Source of the DNA: Candidatus Nitrosopelagicus sp.
GTDB taxonomy: Archaea > Thermoproteota > Nitrososphaeria > Nitrososphaerales > Nitrosopumilaceae
NCBI GenBank assembly: GCA_028345095.1
Contig: JAOMCQ010000002.1
Location: 33,439-97,438, forward strand
Length of the DNA stretch: 64,000 bases
Direction of reading: 5' to 3'
The notes under the pieces were generated by a model. It had not been told where the DNA came from. It ran no database searches and saw nothing but the letters and a program-made list of their open reading frames with translations. Within the stretch, counting starts at the first letter, position 1. Each line of letters opens with the position of its first letter. Of the stretch, positions 8,801-18,086 are shown piece by piece. A program made the translations under genes and the position numbers.

Positions 8801-10447
8801 TTAGATTTCATCAAATAATTTAAAATTAATTTTATAGACTTTAACTTTATAATCATAACCATGTTCTTCGGAATTAAATTCTTCATTAAGATATGAAGGA
8901 ATATTTCCATTAAAGATATTTTTCAAAAATTGTGGTCTTGAAGTTTTATCATCAACTACAATATGAGTTAAAACTCTATTTTCATCACATGTATTAGAAA
9001 ATATTTGAATTTCAGAGCATTGTATTTTTTCAGGATTAAATTCTAAAATGAATTCTTCCAATGAGTTAAAATCATTGACAGTTCTATGATCACCAAATTC
9101 TAGAGAACCCCAATCTGAAATGGAGTTTTTTGTTACTGGAAATTCATAATTATGTAAAGTTGAAACACCAAGATATTTAGATTCAGGAAAGTATGTGTTT
9201 ACCCCATCAGATATGATTGAAATTTCTTGTGCAATTTCAAAAGCTTCAATTTCATGTTCAAAATTTAAATTTTGATAATCAATAAACCCAACACTACCTA
9301 GAATAATAAAAGAAATCATAAAAATACCAATTATTTTTGGGCGTTTAATTCTAGTTTGTATTTCATAAAGTGCAATTACAGCGACTAGAGATAAAATTGG
9401 ATATAAAACATACAAGTATTTGGTATCCTGTATGCCTCTTGAGTATGCATAAAATGCAGGTATAAGCATGAAAATCAATGATAGAATTATTGTTGTTTTA
9501 CGATGATTTCTATTTTTAAATAAAAGAATAAATCCCATTGGAACTAGAACTGTAAAAAGTGGAATCAGTATCCATCCAAAATATTGAACTAGATTATAGA
9601 ATCCTTTTACAATCATTGAAATAAACTCAGAAGGATTATTTTCATTAGTTGTACGATATACTTCTAATGGTTGTATTACACCATGACTGACAAAAGAATC
9701 ATGACCTTGTCCGGGTATCAGATAACCTTGGACATCCTTTGTTGATTCAGCATGTAGGTATGCAAATGGGATCAGTATTATAATAAAAATTAAAATAGGA
9801 ATTACTGTTTTTGGTAGAATAAATTTTTCTTTTTTAAATTTTATAAAAAATATTATTAGAAATGGAATTAGTAAAACCATTCCTTCATATCTAACTAATG
9901 TAAAAAGTGCTAAGATTGCAAATGATGCATAAATTAATTTTCTATTTTCACTAAGTAGAAAAAATAATGATGTTGAAAATAGAAAAATGAATGGAGTAAT
10001 TGTTCCACCTATCCATGAATCCATTATTAATCGTGGGGAAAGAATAAAAAATAATGCGGCAAGCAGACTATAAGGAATTGAAACAAATTTTCTGCATAGA
10101 AGATAAACTGGAACAATAGTTGAAACAGATATTATTATTCCTAAGACTCTTTGAAGTATCATATAATCAAGAATTTTTTCTGATTCAAATAGTGAAAAAA
10201 ATATTGAAATAAACATGGACCAAGATGTATTTGGAAAATTATATCCAGATGGTATATTTCCTAAAATACTCATATCAGCCGCATACCAAAAAAATGATTC
10301 TGTATCTAGAGTAAGAGGCAATTGATATGGGAAATAGATTAAACGAAAGGTAAGACCAACTATACCAATTAATAATAAAAGTAACCAATGATATGAAAAA
10401 ATAAAATTTTTAATATCAAATGTGTTTAAATTATTTTTTGTATTCAT
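8801..10447 (-). CDS. GT-C superfamily membrane glycosyltransferase (GT39/GT83-like)
   Basis: A 548-residue integral membrane protein with about ten or more hydrophobic helices over the first 390 residues and a soluble C-terminal domain of about 150 residues. The first external loop, near residue 40, carries an acidic DTESFFWYAADM motif, as GT-C enzymes (PMT, ArnT, Stt3 type) place their catalytic Asp/Glu. Such enzymes use polyprenyl-phosphate sugars on the outer face of the membrane. The lipid-sugar synthase candidate ends 20 nt away on the opposite strand. I cannot tell whether the acceptor is a protein, a lipid or a glycan. Confidence 0.75.
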   Translation of the reverse strand: MNTKNNLNTFDIKNFIFSYHWLLLLLIGIVGLTFRLIYFPYQLPLTLDTESFFWYAADMSILGNIPSGYNFPNTSWSMFISIFFSLFESEKILDYMILQRVLGIIISVSTIVPVYLLCRKFVSIPYSLLAALFFILSPRLIMDSWIGGTITPFIFLFSTSLFFLLSENRKLIYASFAILALFTLVRYEGMVLLIPFLIIFFIKFKKEKFILPKTVIPILIFIIILIPFAYLHAESTKDVQGYLIPGQGHDSFVSHGVIQPLEVYRTTNENNPSEFISMIVKGFYNLVQYFGWILIPLFTVLVPMGFILLFKNRNHRKTTIILSLIFMLIPAFYAYSRGIQDTKYLYVLYPILSLVAVIALYEIQTRIKRPKIIGIFMISFIILGSVGFIDYQNLNFEHEIEAFEIAQEISIISDGVNTYFPESKYLGVSTLHNYEFPVTKNSISDWGSLEFGDHRTVNDFNSLEEFILEFNPEKIQCSEIQIFSNTCDENRVLTHIVVDDKTSRPQFLKNIFNGNIPSYLNEEFNSEEHGYDYKVKVYKINFKLFDEI

Positions 10448-10523
10448 TGCTAATTAGGAAATTTTTCTTTTAATTAATTCTCCATTTTTAGTAAAAAAGG
10501 ATTCGGCATAAAAGATAAAAAGT

Positions 10524-11357
10524 TCATAATGAATTTGTTTCCATATAATTCTCAAAAGATGTAAAATCAAAATTTTCCAATAATTCATTCATTCGTGAAT
10601 ATGCTTTTTTGATATTATGAAAAGTCACAAAATTCGGTTTAAATGGAAGTGCGATGTCAGGCATAAATTCAGGAGTTAACTCCCATGAATGAATGAAAAA
10701 TGTTGCTGGAATGTTATTTTTTTCATAATTTTTTATTGTATTTTTTGTGATTTTCATAGGCAAAGAACGAAGATAAAATCCACCCGCAGCAGGGATTTTT
10801 TTTCCAAAGAATTTCTTTATGGCTAGCGGAAATTCAATTATTTTGCCATTAATGTCATTTTTGTCTAGAGAATTTTGACTGATTCTATATGGACCTTCTT
10901 GTGCAGTAGGCATTCCGTAAAGATCTGATTTTGCAGGAACAATACTACTATCATAAACATAATGATGTTTTTCTAATTTATCAATAAGCCAAGAACTATT
11001 TTGATTAAGAGAAAAAGTTGGAGCACGGAAACCTTTTGATTTTCCATCGGATAAGTTATCAAATTCATCTAACTCATCATCAAATTTTTCAGAAAAATTT
11101 GATGAATCTAATCGGTCATGATGCATAGTATGAAAAGCAATTTCATGACCATTATCAATTATCTTATCAAGTAATTCAGGGTTGTCATAAAGAAGTTCAC
11201 CAACTAAAAAAAATGTTGCTGATGTTTCATTTTTATTTAATAATTCTAAAATTTTATCCATACCTTGAAACATTGTTGGTTTTTTCTCTGTTGTAATGTA
11301 TGGTTGAACTAATTGTGGATGATACCAATCTTCAAAATCAATTCCTAAAATATTCAT
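10524..11357 (-). CDS. Polysaccharide deacetylase (NodB homology, PEP-CTERM-cluster type)
   Basis: A 277-residue carbohydrate esterase 4-like protein. The N-terminus FEDWYHPQ carries the catalytic-base Asp. ATFFLVGELLYDNPELLDKI and HEIAFHTMHHDRL give the His pair for the metal, GFRAPTFSLN is motif 3, and FFIHSWELTPE near residue 220 supplies the final His. The C-terminus FHNIKKAYSRMNELLENFDF resembles the DUF3473 tail of deacetylases found in exopolysaccharide clusters. There is no signal peptide, so the reaction (removal of acetyl from a GlcNAc-type residue) would be cytoplasmic, on a lipid-linked or nucleotide-linked glycan. It lies 9 nt upstream of nothing else on its strand and 9 nt downstream of the acyltransferase gene at 11367-11900, so those two are probably co-transcribed. 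Confidence 0.88.
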   Translation of the reverse strand: MNILGIDFEDWYHPQLVQPYITTEKKPTMFQGMDKILELLNKNETSATFFLVGELLYDNPELLDKIIDNGHEIAFHTMHHDRLDSSNFSEKFDDELDEFDNLSDGKSKGFRAPTFSLNQNSSWLIDKLEKHHYVYDSSIVPAKSDLYGMPTAQEGPYRISQNSLDKNDINGKIIEFPLAIKKFFGKKIPAAGGFYLRSLPMKITKNTIKNYEKNNIPATFFIHSWELTPEFMPDIALPFKPNFVTFHNIKKAYSRMNELLENFDFTSFENYMETNSL

Positions 11358-11366
11358 TATAATCTA

Positions 11367-11900
11367 TTAATGATTTATTTTTTTTACAACTCTTGCAGGG
11401 TTGCCTATTGCAATACAATAATCTGGAATATCTTGTGTGACAACACTTCTTGGAGATATTATAGAATTTTCTCCAACAGTTACACCAGCAATAATTATTG
11501 CACCAGGATTAATTACTGCGCCAGATTTTATTTTAACTTTTGAAATTTTTCTAGGAAATTCACCTTGTTTTAAAAAAAGATTTGCAGATGGATTACTATG
11601 TGCAAATATCATTGAATTTGAACCAAGAGTGACATTATTACCAATTTCTACCATTTGTGGATAGATAAGATCAATTAAGACATATGGGTTAAAATGACAG
11701 TTTTTTCCAATTTTAACACCACGTGCTTTTTGCATCTGAATTGAAAAATTTGAACTTGGGGAAGAATATGATAGAGAATGAAGAATCCAACTTCGTAAAA
11801 ATTTTAATTTCATCTTAAGACGGCCAAAACTTCCAGAATAGCCATAGTATTCCATTACTTCTTTCTCATTTATTGGGAAAGCATCATTTTCATCACTCAT
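11367..11900 (-). CDS. Hexapeptide-repeat (left-handed beta-helix) acyltransferase
   Basis: A 177-residue LbH acyltransferase similar to maltose/galactoside O-acetyltransferases and WcaF/WcaB. After about 60 residues of helical leader come imperfect [LIV]-G-x4 hexapeptides: IGKNCHFNPYVLIDL, VEIGNNVTLGSNSMIFAHSN, VIIAGVTVGENSIISPRSVV, ending IAIGNPARVVKKI. The active-site His is probably the one in FAHSN. It would O- or N-acylate a sugar using acyl-CoA or acyl-ACP. The divergent operon at 12067 makes an ACP and its loading enzyme, so an ACP-bound acyl donor is possible; that link is inference from proximity. Confidence 0.85.
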   Translation of the reverse strand: MSDENDAFPINEKEVMEYYGYSGSFGRLKMKLKFLRSWILHSLSYSSPSSNFSIQMQKARGVKIGKNCHFNPYVLIDLIYPQMVEIGNNVTLGSNSMIFAHSNPSANLFLKQGEFPRKISKVKIKSGAVINPGAIIIAGVTVGENSIISPRSVVTQDIPDYCIAIGNPARVVKKINH

Positions 11901-12066
11901 ACAAATTTCGTTTGATTTTTGCTTCTAAAGCTTACTGATAAAAAATTGATGATCTTTTTACCAATAATGATATTTCTCTTCATAATCATAAGAATGAGAC
12001 ATTTTCATTAGATGACTGAAGTTTCCTACACAAGATTTATTGTTGAAATTGAAATTTAGTGAATAA

Positions 12067-13812
12067 ATGGAAAAAAAACTATCAGAATACCTATCATTAG
12101 CTAAAAATATCAATATTTCAAAAAATGAGAAAAAGATTAAGGTTGGAATTCTTGGGAGTTTCACGTTAAATGGATTAGATGAATGTCTTAAGGTAAAATG
12201 TTCAGAGCAAAATATTGATTACGAATCATACATAGGAAACTATAATCAATATAATCAAGAAATTCTTAATTCAGAAAGTGGATTATACAAATTTGAACCA
12301 GATATTACATTTTTAATAATTGATAATAGAACAATTCTTGGAGATTTATTTCATAATCCATATTCAGTATCAGATAAAAAACGTAGAGAAATAGTTGATG
12401 AAAAATTTGGAGAAATAAAAAATCTGATAGAGATTTTCCAAGAGAAATTAAATAAAAAATTAGTAATATGTAATTTTCATATTCCTTATTTTTCTTCAAT
12501 TGGAATAATTGAAAATAAATCTGATTTTGGATTTCACGAGATGATAAACGAATTAAATAAAAAATTAGTTAATTTTGTAAAAGTAAAAAATTCTATATTT
12601 ATTTTCGATTATAATCAATTCGTGGTAAAACATGGTGAAAAAAATGTTTTTAATTATAAACAATTTTTTCTTGGAGACATAAAAATTGCATTTGATTATA
12701 TTCCATTTTTTGCTAATGATTTAATTGGATATATCAAACCAATTTTAGGTCTTAACAAAAAATGTATTGTGTTAGATCTTGATAACACATTATGGGGTGG
12801 AATTGTAGGTGAAGATGGATTTGATGGGATAGAACTTGGACATTCATCAAATGGAAAAGCATTTGTAGAATTTCAAAAACAACTTTTATCATTATGGCAA
12901 CAAGGAATTATTCTTGCAATTAATAGTAAAAATAATTTAGATGATGCAATTAAAGTAATTAAAGAACATCCAGATATGATATTAAGAGAAAAACATTTTG
13001 CCAGTATCAAAATTAATTGGAATGATAAAGCTCAAAATTTAGTTGATATTTCAGAAGAAATTAATATTGGATTCAATAGTATGGTTTTTTTTGATGATGA
13101 TAAATTAAATCAAGAAAGAATAAGAAATGAATTTCCAGAAGTGTTGACTATTGATTTGCCAAAGGATCCATCTCAATATACAGAAATACTAACAGATCTT
13201 AATGATTTCAATGTATTACAGAATACAGAAGAGGATTCAAAGAGAGGAGAAATGTATGCACAGCAAAGACAACGTAATCAATTCAAAGAGACAGTTTCAA
13301 ATTTGGAACAGTTTTTAAATCAATTAGAAATTAAAGTAAAGATTAAAAAATCAAATGAGTTTACAATTCCTCGAATCTCTCAACTTACCTTAAAAACTAA
13401 TCAATTCAATTTAACGACAAGGAGATATCAAGAAGAAGATATCAAGAAATTTGTCAATGATGGTAATTATTTAGTTGGATGTGCTCAAGTAACAGACAAG
13501 TTTGGGGATAACGGTATTACAGGGGCATTTATTGTAAAGAAAGAAAATAACATATGGACATTGGACACATTTCTTTTGAGCTGTAGGGTCATGGGTCGAG
13601 GTGTTGAAGATGCAATTTTATCACATATTATTGATGATGCAAAAAGGAACAATGTAAAAGAAGTAAAGGCAGAGTTCATACACACTGCAAAAAATAAACC
13701 AGCAGAAAATTTTTTGAAAGATTTTGGATTCATTAAACAAGAAAATTATTGGAACTATAAATTAAATAATGATGTAGAATATCCAAATCACTTGGAGATG
13801 GAAGTAGAATAA
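12067..13812 (+). CDS. fkbH: FkbH-like HAD-IIIC protein (acyl-ACP loading enzyme)
   Basis: A 581-residue three-part protein. Residues 1-220 look like the SGNH-like N-terminal region of FkbH proteins (GILGSFTLNGLDECL). Residues about 232-390 are a HAD domain with the nucleophile motif DLDNTLWGGIVGEDG, NSKNN as motif II and FFDDDKLNQE as motif IV. Residues about 420-560 are a GNAT-like domain. Known FkbH enzymes take 1,3-bisphosphoglycerate, remove phosphate and place a glyceryl group on an ACP thiol. The ACP gene overlaps this stop codon by one base (TAATG), which strongly supports the pairing. It is full length with intact HAD Asp residues. The actual three-carbon acyl group is inferred. Confidence 0.9.
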   Translation: MEKKLSEYLSLAKNINISKNEKKIKVGILGSFTLNGLDECLKVKCSEQNIDYESYIGNYNQYNQEILNSESGLYKFEPDITFLIIDNRTILGDLFHNPYSVSDKKRREIVDEKFGEIKNLIEIFQEKLNKKLVICNFHIPYFSSIGIIENKSDFGFHEMINELNKKLVNFVKVKNSIFIFDYNQFVVKHGEKNVFNYKQFFLGDIKIAFDYIPFFANDLIGYIKPILGLNKKCIVLDLDNTLWGGIVGEDGFDGIELGHSSNGKAFVEFQKQLLSLWQQGIILAINSKNNLDDAIKVIKEHPDMILREKHFASIKINWNDKAQNLVDISEEINIGFNSMVFFDDDKLNQERIRNEFPEVLTIDLPKDPSQYTEILTDLNDFNVLQNTEEDSKRGEMYAQQRQRNQFKETVSNLEQFLNQLEIKVKIKKSNEFTIPRISQLTLKTNQFNLTTRRYQEEDIKKFVNDGNYLVGCAQVTDKFGDNGITGAFIVKKENNIWTLDTFLLSCRVMGRGVEDAILSHIIDDAKRNNVKEVKAEFIHTAKNKPAENFLKDFGFIKQENYWNYKLNNDVEYPNHLEMEVE

Positions 13813-14051
13813 TGTCAAAAGAGGTTTATGGCATAGTTGCTAAAGTATTCTCAATTTCGGAATCAGATGTCAATGACTCTTCCAGTCCAGAGAATATTGA
13901 ATCATGGGATTCATTTAATGGCCTAATACTTGTTGATGAACTTGAATCTCATTATAATATCAAATTTACAATTTCAGAAATTACAAATGTTAAGAATGTT
14001 GCAGACATAAAAAAACATCTAAAAAATCATAATGTTGAATTAAATGAATGA
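13812..14051 (+). CDS. Acyl carrier protein
   Basis: A 79-residue acidic four-helix protein. The phosphopantetheine site is Ser34 in ESWDSFNGL, a DSF variant of the usual DSL. The length and the helix-II sequence after Ser34 (NGLILVDELESHY) are typical. Archaea generally lack type II fatty acid synthesis, so a stand-alone ACP here should serve a dedicated pathway. It starts within the stop codon of the FkbH gene and overlaps the next gene by 8 nt, so the stoichiometry is probably coupled by translation. Expected partners are the FkbH protein (loading), the MaoC-like hydratase and the holo-ACP synthase in the same operon. Confidence 0.92.
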   Translation: MSKEVYGIVAKVFSISESDVNDSSSPENIESWDSFNGLILVDELESHYNIKFTISEITNVKNVADIKKHLKNHNVELNE

Positions 14052-14475
14052 TGAATTATTAGAATATACCTTTGACAAAATAGAAATAGGATTAAAAAAG
14101 GATTTTCAAATAAAAATTACTGAATCTTTAGTTAATGATTTTGCAAAAATATCTGGTGATTTTAGCCCAATTCATATGAATGAGAATTATGCAAAAGGAA
14201 CAATTTTCAAAAAAAGAATTGTTCATGGAATGTTACTATCATCTCTATTATCCAGAATTCAGGGGATGTATTTACCAGGAAAACATGCATTATATTTTTC
14301 CCAATCATTGAATTTTCGAAATCCATGTTTCATTGATGATATAATTACAGTTTCAGGTACGGTAATTGCTAAAAGTGAATCCACAAAAATTTTAAAAATT
14401 GAATCAATAATAAAAAATCAAAATAATGAAATTATTGTATCAGGAATAGGTCGTGTAATTGTAAGAGATGATTGA
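14044..14475 (+). CDS. MaoC-like hot-dog (R)-specific hydratase/dehydratase
   Basis: A 143-residue hot-dog fold protein with the MaoC hydratase-2 motif FAKISGDFSPIHMNENYA near residues 30-48, where the Asp and His are the catalytic pair, then IVHGML near residue 56. Family members hydrate enoyl-thioesters or dehydrate 3-hydroxyacyl-thioesters bound to CoA or ACP. It lies between the ACP and holo-ACP synthase genes with 8-nt overlaps on both sides, so an ACP-bound substrate is likely. If the FkbH protein delivers a glyceryl group, this enzyme could dehydrate it or act on a later intermediate. The substrate cannot be read directly. Confidence 0.88.
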   Translation: MNDELLEYTFDKIEIGLKKDFQIKITESLVNDFAKISGDFSPIHMNENYAKGTIFKKRIVHGMLLSSLLSRIQGMYLPGKHALYFSQSLNFRNPCFIDDIITVSGTVIAKSESTKILKIESIIKNQNNEIIVSGIGRVIVRDD

Positions 14476-14821
14476 AATATTTGGAATTGGAATAGATATA
14501 GTAAATATTCAAAAATTTAAGAAAAAACCTTTTAAAAAAAATCAAAATTTCTACAAACGAATTTTTTCTGAATCAGAAATTGAATATTGTTTAAAATTTA
14601 AAAATCCATATGAAAGATTTGCGGGTAAATTTGCAATTAAAGAGGCAGTGACAAAGTCTATCCAAACTAAGATTGGTTTTTCACAAATTGAAATTTCATA
14701 TAATAAATCAAAACCAGTCATAAAACTAAAAAAAGTATCAAAAAAATATGAATTTATTATTTCAATTTCACATGAGAGTGACTTTGCAATTGCGGTCGTA
14801 ATCTCAGAAAATATTAACTAA
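14468..14821 (+). CDS. acpS: Holo-[acyl carrier protein] synthase
   Basis: A 117-residue AcpS-type phosphopantetheinyl transferase. The N-terminal GIGIDIVNIQKF contains the Mg-binding Asp, and FAGKFAIKEAVTKS, near residues 55-68, gives the Glu and Lys of the F-x-KxAxKEA motif. ISISHESDFAIAVVI closes the fold. It would transfer 4'-phosphopantetheine from CoA to Ser34 of the ACP encoded two genes upstream. Having a dedicated AcpS in the same operon makes the system self-contained. The stop codon overlaps the convergent glycosyltransferase gene by 8 nt. Confidence 0.92.
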   Translation: MIEIFGIGIDIVNIQKFKKKPFKKNQNFYKRIFSESEIEYCLKFKNPYERFAGKFAIKEAVTKSIQTKIGFSQIEISYNKSKPVIKLKKVSKKYEFIISISHESDFAIAVVISENIN

Positions 14822-15854
14822 TTTTTTGTTTAACTCTTTTACTCAGCCTAGTTAATATAGAATTGAATGTAGTATTCATTGAGTTTTGTGATACATTAGT
14901 TGGTACAAAAATTTGATCAGGAAATTCTTGGATAAGTTTATCATCTGAAATTATTTTGAGATTTTCTAATTCAGTATATTTTTTTTCAATTAGTTCCTTA
15001 TTATTTCGAATATCTAATTCTGCTTTAATCTTTGCACCAAGAAATCCTTTTGAAATGTAAAATGCCCAAACAAACAAATCTACTAAAATCAATGAAAGAT
15101 TCATTTTTTTATATGTGCTTTTAGAAAAATGAGTGAGAAGACAGTATTTTCGATTTCGCTCTAACCAATAAAATTTCTTTGATGACCATTTTAATGAATA
15201 ACTTTCAACATGAAATATTTTTGATTTTGGTACATAGTATGAATTTATTCCAAGTTGTGCTGCACGCCAACCCAAATCTAGATCATCGTGATATAAAAAT
15301 AGAAAATCATCTAACAGCCCAACTTTTTGAAAAACAGTTTTTGAAGTGAAAAGACACGTTCCAGATGCATAACCAATTTTTTCAATATGCTCTTCTTTTG
15401 AAATATTCTTTTTTCCTTTATCCCTAGCAAATCCAAATCCAAAGACGTGGATCATATTACCAGTACTCTGTATAATATCAGTCTCATTTAATGAAAGAAT
15501 TTTTGGTTGATATAATCCATCTCCGAATTCATTATGTGCAGAAATTAATTCATTAATCCAATTAGGTTCAACAATTGTATCTGGATTTAATATAACAAGA
15601 AAATCACCTTTTGCTTCTCTAATACCTATGTTATTTCCTTCACAGTATCCAAAATTTTTTTTATTTTGAATTAATTTAATATCAGGATATTTTTCTTTAC
15701 ATATTTCCTGACTTTTATCCGTTGAAATATTATCAACCACAATTATTTCTAGATTTTGATATATTGATTTTTTAATAGAATTAATACAATTAAGCAGTAA
15801 TTCTCCAGCATTGTAATTTAGAACAATAATACTGATTAATGGTTGTTCATTCAT
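14814..15854 (-). CDS. Family 2 glycosyltransferase (rhamnosyltransferase-like)
   Basis: A 346-residue GT-A transferase: ISIIVLNYNAGELLLNCINS at the N-terminus, VVDNISTDKS, NFGYCEGNNIGI, and the donor-binding LNPDTIVEPNW near residue 92. LFLYHDDLDLGWRAAQLG is the acceptor-side ED-type motif usual in rhamnosyl- and galactofuranosyltransferases. A short hydrophobic segment follows near residue 255. It probably extends a polyprenyl-linked glycan in the cytoplasm. It heads toward the AcpS gene convergently and lies downstream of the rmlA gene on the same strand, with a 52-nt gap. Confidence 0.87.
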   Translation of the reverse strand: MNEQPLISIIVLNYNAGELLLNCINSIKKSIYQNLEIIVVDNISTDKSQEICKEKYPDIKLIQNKKNFGYCEGNNIGIREAKGDFLVILNPDTIVEPNWINELISAHNEFGDGLYQPKILSLNETDIIQSTGNMIHVFGFGFARDKGKKNISKEEHIEKIGYASGTCLFTSKTVFQKVGLLDDFLFLYHDDLDLGWRAAQLGINSYYVPKSKIFHVESYSLKWSSKKFYWLERNRKYCLLTHFSKSTYKKMNLSLILVDLFVWAFYISKGFLGAKIKAELDIRNNKELIEKKYTELENLKIISDDKLIQEFPDQIFVPTNVSQNSMNTTFNSILTRLSKRVKQKIS

Positions 15855-15906
15855 ATTTCAAATTTTTCAACTTAGATATTTACTGTTACTAATCAAAAAG
15901 TTTCTC

Positions 15907-16950
15907 TTATAACGATATTTTTGATCCTTCCCCAAGTAGGAAAATTTTTTCATCTCCTGAGGAATTGTCTGTAATTTCTGAATTATTTGCAATAATACTA
16001 TTTTTAATTTCTGCAGTAGAATTGATTTTACAATTTTCCATTATAATTGAATTTTCTATGCTGGATGCAAAGATAGTTGTATTATTACCAACACTAACAT
16101 TTGGACCAATTGAAGAACCTGAAGAGATGTGACAATTCTCTCCAATTGTAACTAGACCATTAATTTTTACATTTGATTCAATTATAGTACCTTCTCCAAC
16201 TATATGATCTTCTATTCCTTTTTCAAGACGTTTTAATATTTTTTTAATGATTTCTCCATTAGCATGTAAAATATCATCTGGAGTTCCAGTATCCTTCCAA
16301 TAATCAGTTATAGTTTCATAACTAATATTATTATTTTGTTTCAATAAATTATCTAATGCATCTGTTATTTCAAATTCATTACGCCAAGATGGCTTCAAAT
16401 TATCTATGATTTCAAAGATTAATGGCGTTAGCAAGTAAATTCCAGTAACTGCAAGATTTGATGAAGGATTTTTTGGTTTTTCTGTAATTTTTAAGATTTT
16501 TTTATTTTCAATATCTGCTATTCCAAATCTACTTGGATTATCTACTTCACAGAGCAAAACTGTAGCATCATAATCTGAATTTTTGAAATTTTCAACAAAA
16601 TCTGTTATAGGTTTTTGTATAATATTATCTCCAAGAAAAACAAGGAATTTTTCATTATTTACAAATTTCTTGCATAAACTAATTGCATGAGCAATACCTC
16701 GAGGTTCATCTTGTTCAATGTATGTTATATTTACACCAAATTTTTTTCCATTCCCATAATACTCTTTAACTTTGTTTGAACCCACACCACCAATTATGAT
16801 TGCAATTTCATCAATGCCTGCTTCTTTAATTGAATCTAAACAATATTCAGACATTGGTTTATTTGCAATAGGTAAAAGTTGTTTTGGTCCAGTATGAGTA
16901 AGTGGTCTTAATCGAGTTCCGTGACCTCCATGAAGAATTATTCCTTTCAT
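15907..16950 (-). CDS. rmlA: Glucose-1-phosphate thymidylyltransferase, long archaeal form
   Basis: A 347-residue nucleotidyltransferase with an added left-handed beta-helix. The signature near the start is LHGGHGTRLRPLTHTGPKQLLP; a His replaces the usual Ala/Gly in the loop. FLGDNIIQ, near residue 105, is the metal-binding Asp, and EFEITDALDNLL and WKDTGTPDDILHANG are typical of RmlA. From about residue 245 hexapeptide repeats (GEGTIIESNVKINGLVTIGENCHI) mark the long bacterial/archaeal class. It makes dTDP-glucose from dTTP and glucose 1-phosphate; UTP use is possible in archaeal homologues. It is 23 nt downstream of rmlB on the same strand. Confidence 0.92.
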   Translation of the reverse strand: MKGIILHGGHGTRLRPLTHTGPKQLLPIANKPMSEYCLDSIKEAGIDEIAIIIGGVGSNKVKEYYGNGKKFGVNITYIEQDEPRGIAHAISLCKKFVNNEKFLVFLGDNIIQKPITDFVENFKNSDYDATVLLCEVDNPSRFGIADIENKKILKITEKPKNPSSNLAVTGIYLLTPLIFEIIDNLKPSWRNEFEITDALDNLLKQNNNISYETITDYWKDTGTPDDILHANGEIIKKILKRLEKGIEDHIVGEGTIIESNVKINGLVTIGENCHISSGSSIGPNVSVGNNTTIFASSIENSIIMENCKINSTAEIKNSIIANNSEITDNSSGDEKIFLLGEGSKISL

Positions 16951-16973
16951 ATTATATCAAAATATTATGACAA

Positions 16974-17969
16974 TTAATTAGAACTTTTCCAAGGAGTTGT
17001 GTCTTGTACAGTTTCTAAGTGAATTTTATTTAGAATTTCAGGATTATTGAGATACCAATTAATTGTATTTTTCAATCCATCATCAAAACTGGTTTTTATT
17101 TTCCATCCTAAATCATTAGATATTTTTTGAGAATCCATACTATATCTGAGATCATGCCCAGGTCTATCCTCTACAAATTTGATTAGATTTTGGGGTTTAT
17201 TCATTAATTTAAGAATTTTATTTACAATTGTTAGATTATCGACTTCGTTGTTTGCAGAAATATTATAGGATTCACCAGATTTGCCGTTGAGTAATGCCAT
17301 TAGAACAGCATCACAATGATCATCAACATGAATCCAATCTCTAATGTTAACACCTTTTCCATAAATTGGAATCTCATTAGATTGATTTGCTAAAATAATT
17401 ACTTTTGGTATTAATTTTTCAGGAAATTGTCGTGGACCATAATTATTAGTACATCTAGTAATTATCACATCAGAATTATGTGTACTAACATAAGATTTTA
17501 TCAAAAGTTCAGCAGCAGCCTTAGTTGCAGCATATGGATTGGATGGATTAAGTTGAGATTTTTCAGTAGCAGTACCAGTTGATAAGCTACCAAATACCTC
17601 ATCAGTAGAAATTTGTATCATTCGTTTTTTTTGTTTTGTTATAATATCAAGAATAGTAAATGAACCTCGAATATTAGATACTAGAAAAGGATCTGCATTA
17701 TCTATACTACGATCTACAAAAGATTCTGCTGCAAAGTTTACAACTGCATCACATTTTGAAATTAATTCTTCCATTAATCGTCTATTTGTTATATTGCCTT
17801 TTACAAATTCATATTTTTCATTATTTTGAATTTCTGATAGATTGTTTTTATCTGCTCCATGTAATTCTGCATCTACATTAATTATCTCAAAATTGCTTGA
17901 TTCCTTTAATAATTTCAATATGAAATTGCTACCAATAAAGCCTAAACCTCCAGTGACTAATAATTTCAT
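16974..17969 (-). CDS. rmlB: dTDP-glucose 4,6-dehydratase
   Basis: A 331-residue extended SDR with GGLGFIGSNFILKLL at the N-terminus, NFAAESFVDRSIDN near residue 80, STDEVFGSL near residue 120, and the catalytic YAATK (Tyr and Lys) near residue 147. TRCTNNYGPRQFPEKLIP and DWIHVDDHCDAV are RmlB signatures. It oxidises, dehydrates and reduces dTDP-glucose to dTDP-4-keto-6-deoxyglucose. It pairs with rmlA just downstream. No rmlD is visible in the window, so the fate of the keto-sugar may depend on the divergent cupin gene at 18087. Confidence 0.94.
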   Translation of the reverse strand: MKLLVTGGLGFIGSNFILKLLKESSNFEIINVDAELHGADKNNLSEIQNNEKYEFVKGNITNRRLMEELISKCDAVVNFAAESFVDRSIDNADPFLVSNIRGSFTILDIITKQKKRMIQISTDEVFGSLSTGTATEKSQLNPSNPYAATKAAAELLIKSYVSTHNSDVIITRCTNNYGPRQFPEKLIPKVIILANQSNEIPIYGKGVNIRDWIHVDDHCDAVLMALLNGKSGESYNISANNEVDNLTIVNKILKLMNKPQNLIKFVEDRPGHDLRYSMDSQKISNDLGWKIKTSFDDGLKNTINWYLNNPEILNKIHLETVQDTTPWKSSN

Positions 17970-18086
17970 AATAAAATAAACAGATTTTCTAGATTAATAA
18001 AATCTTGTAATGATTCATTATCATTTTCTATGAATCAATATAATTAAGTCCAAACTTTTATTGGTAAATCAAGTTATTTTTTCATA

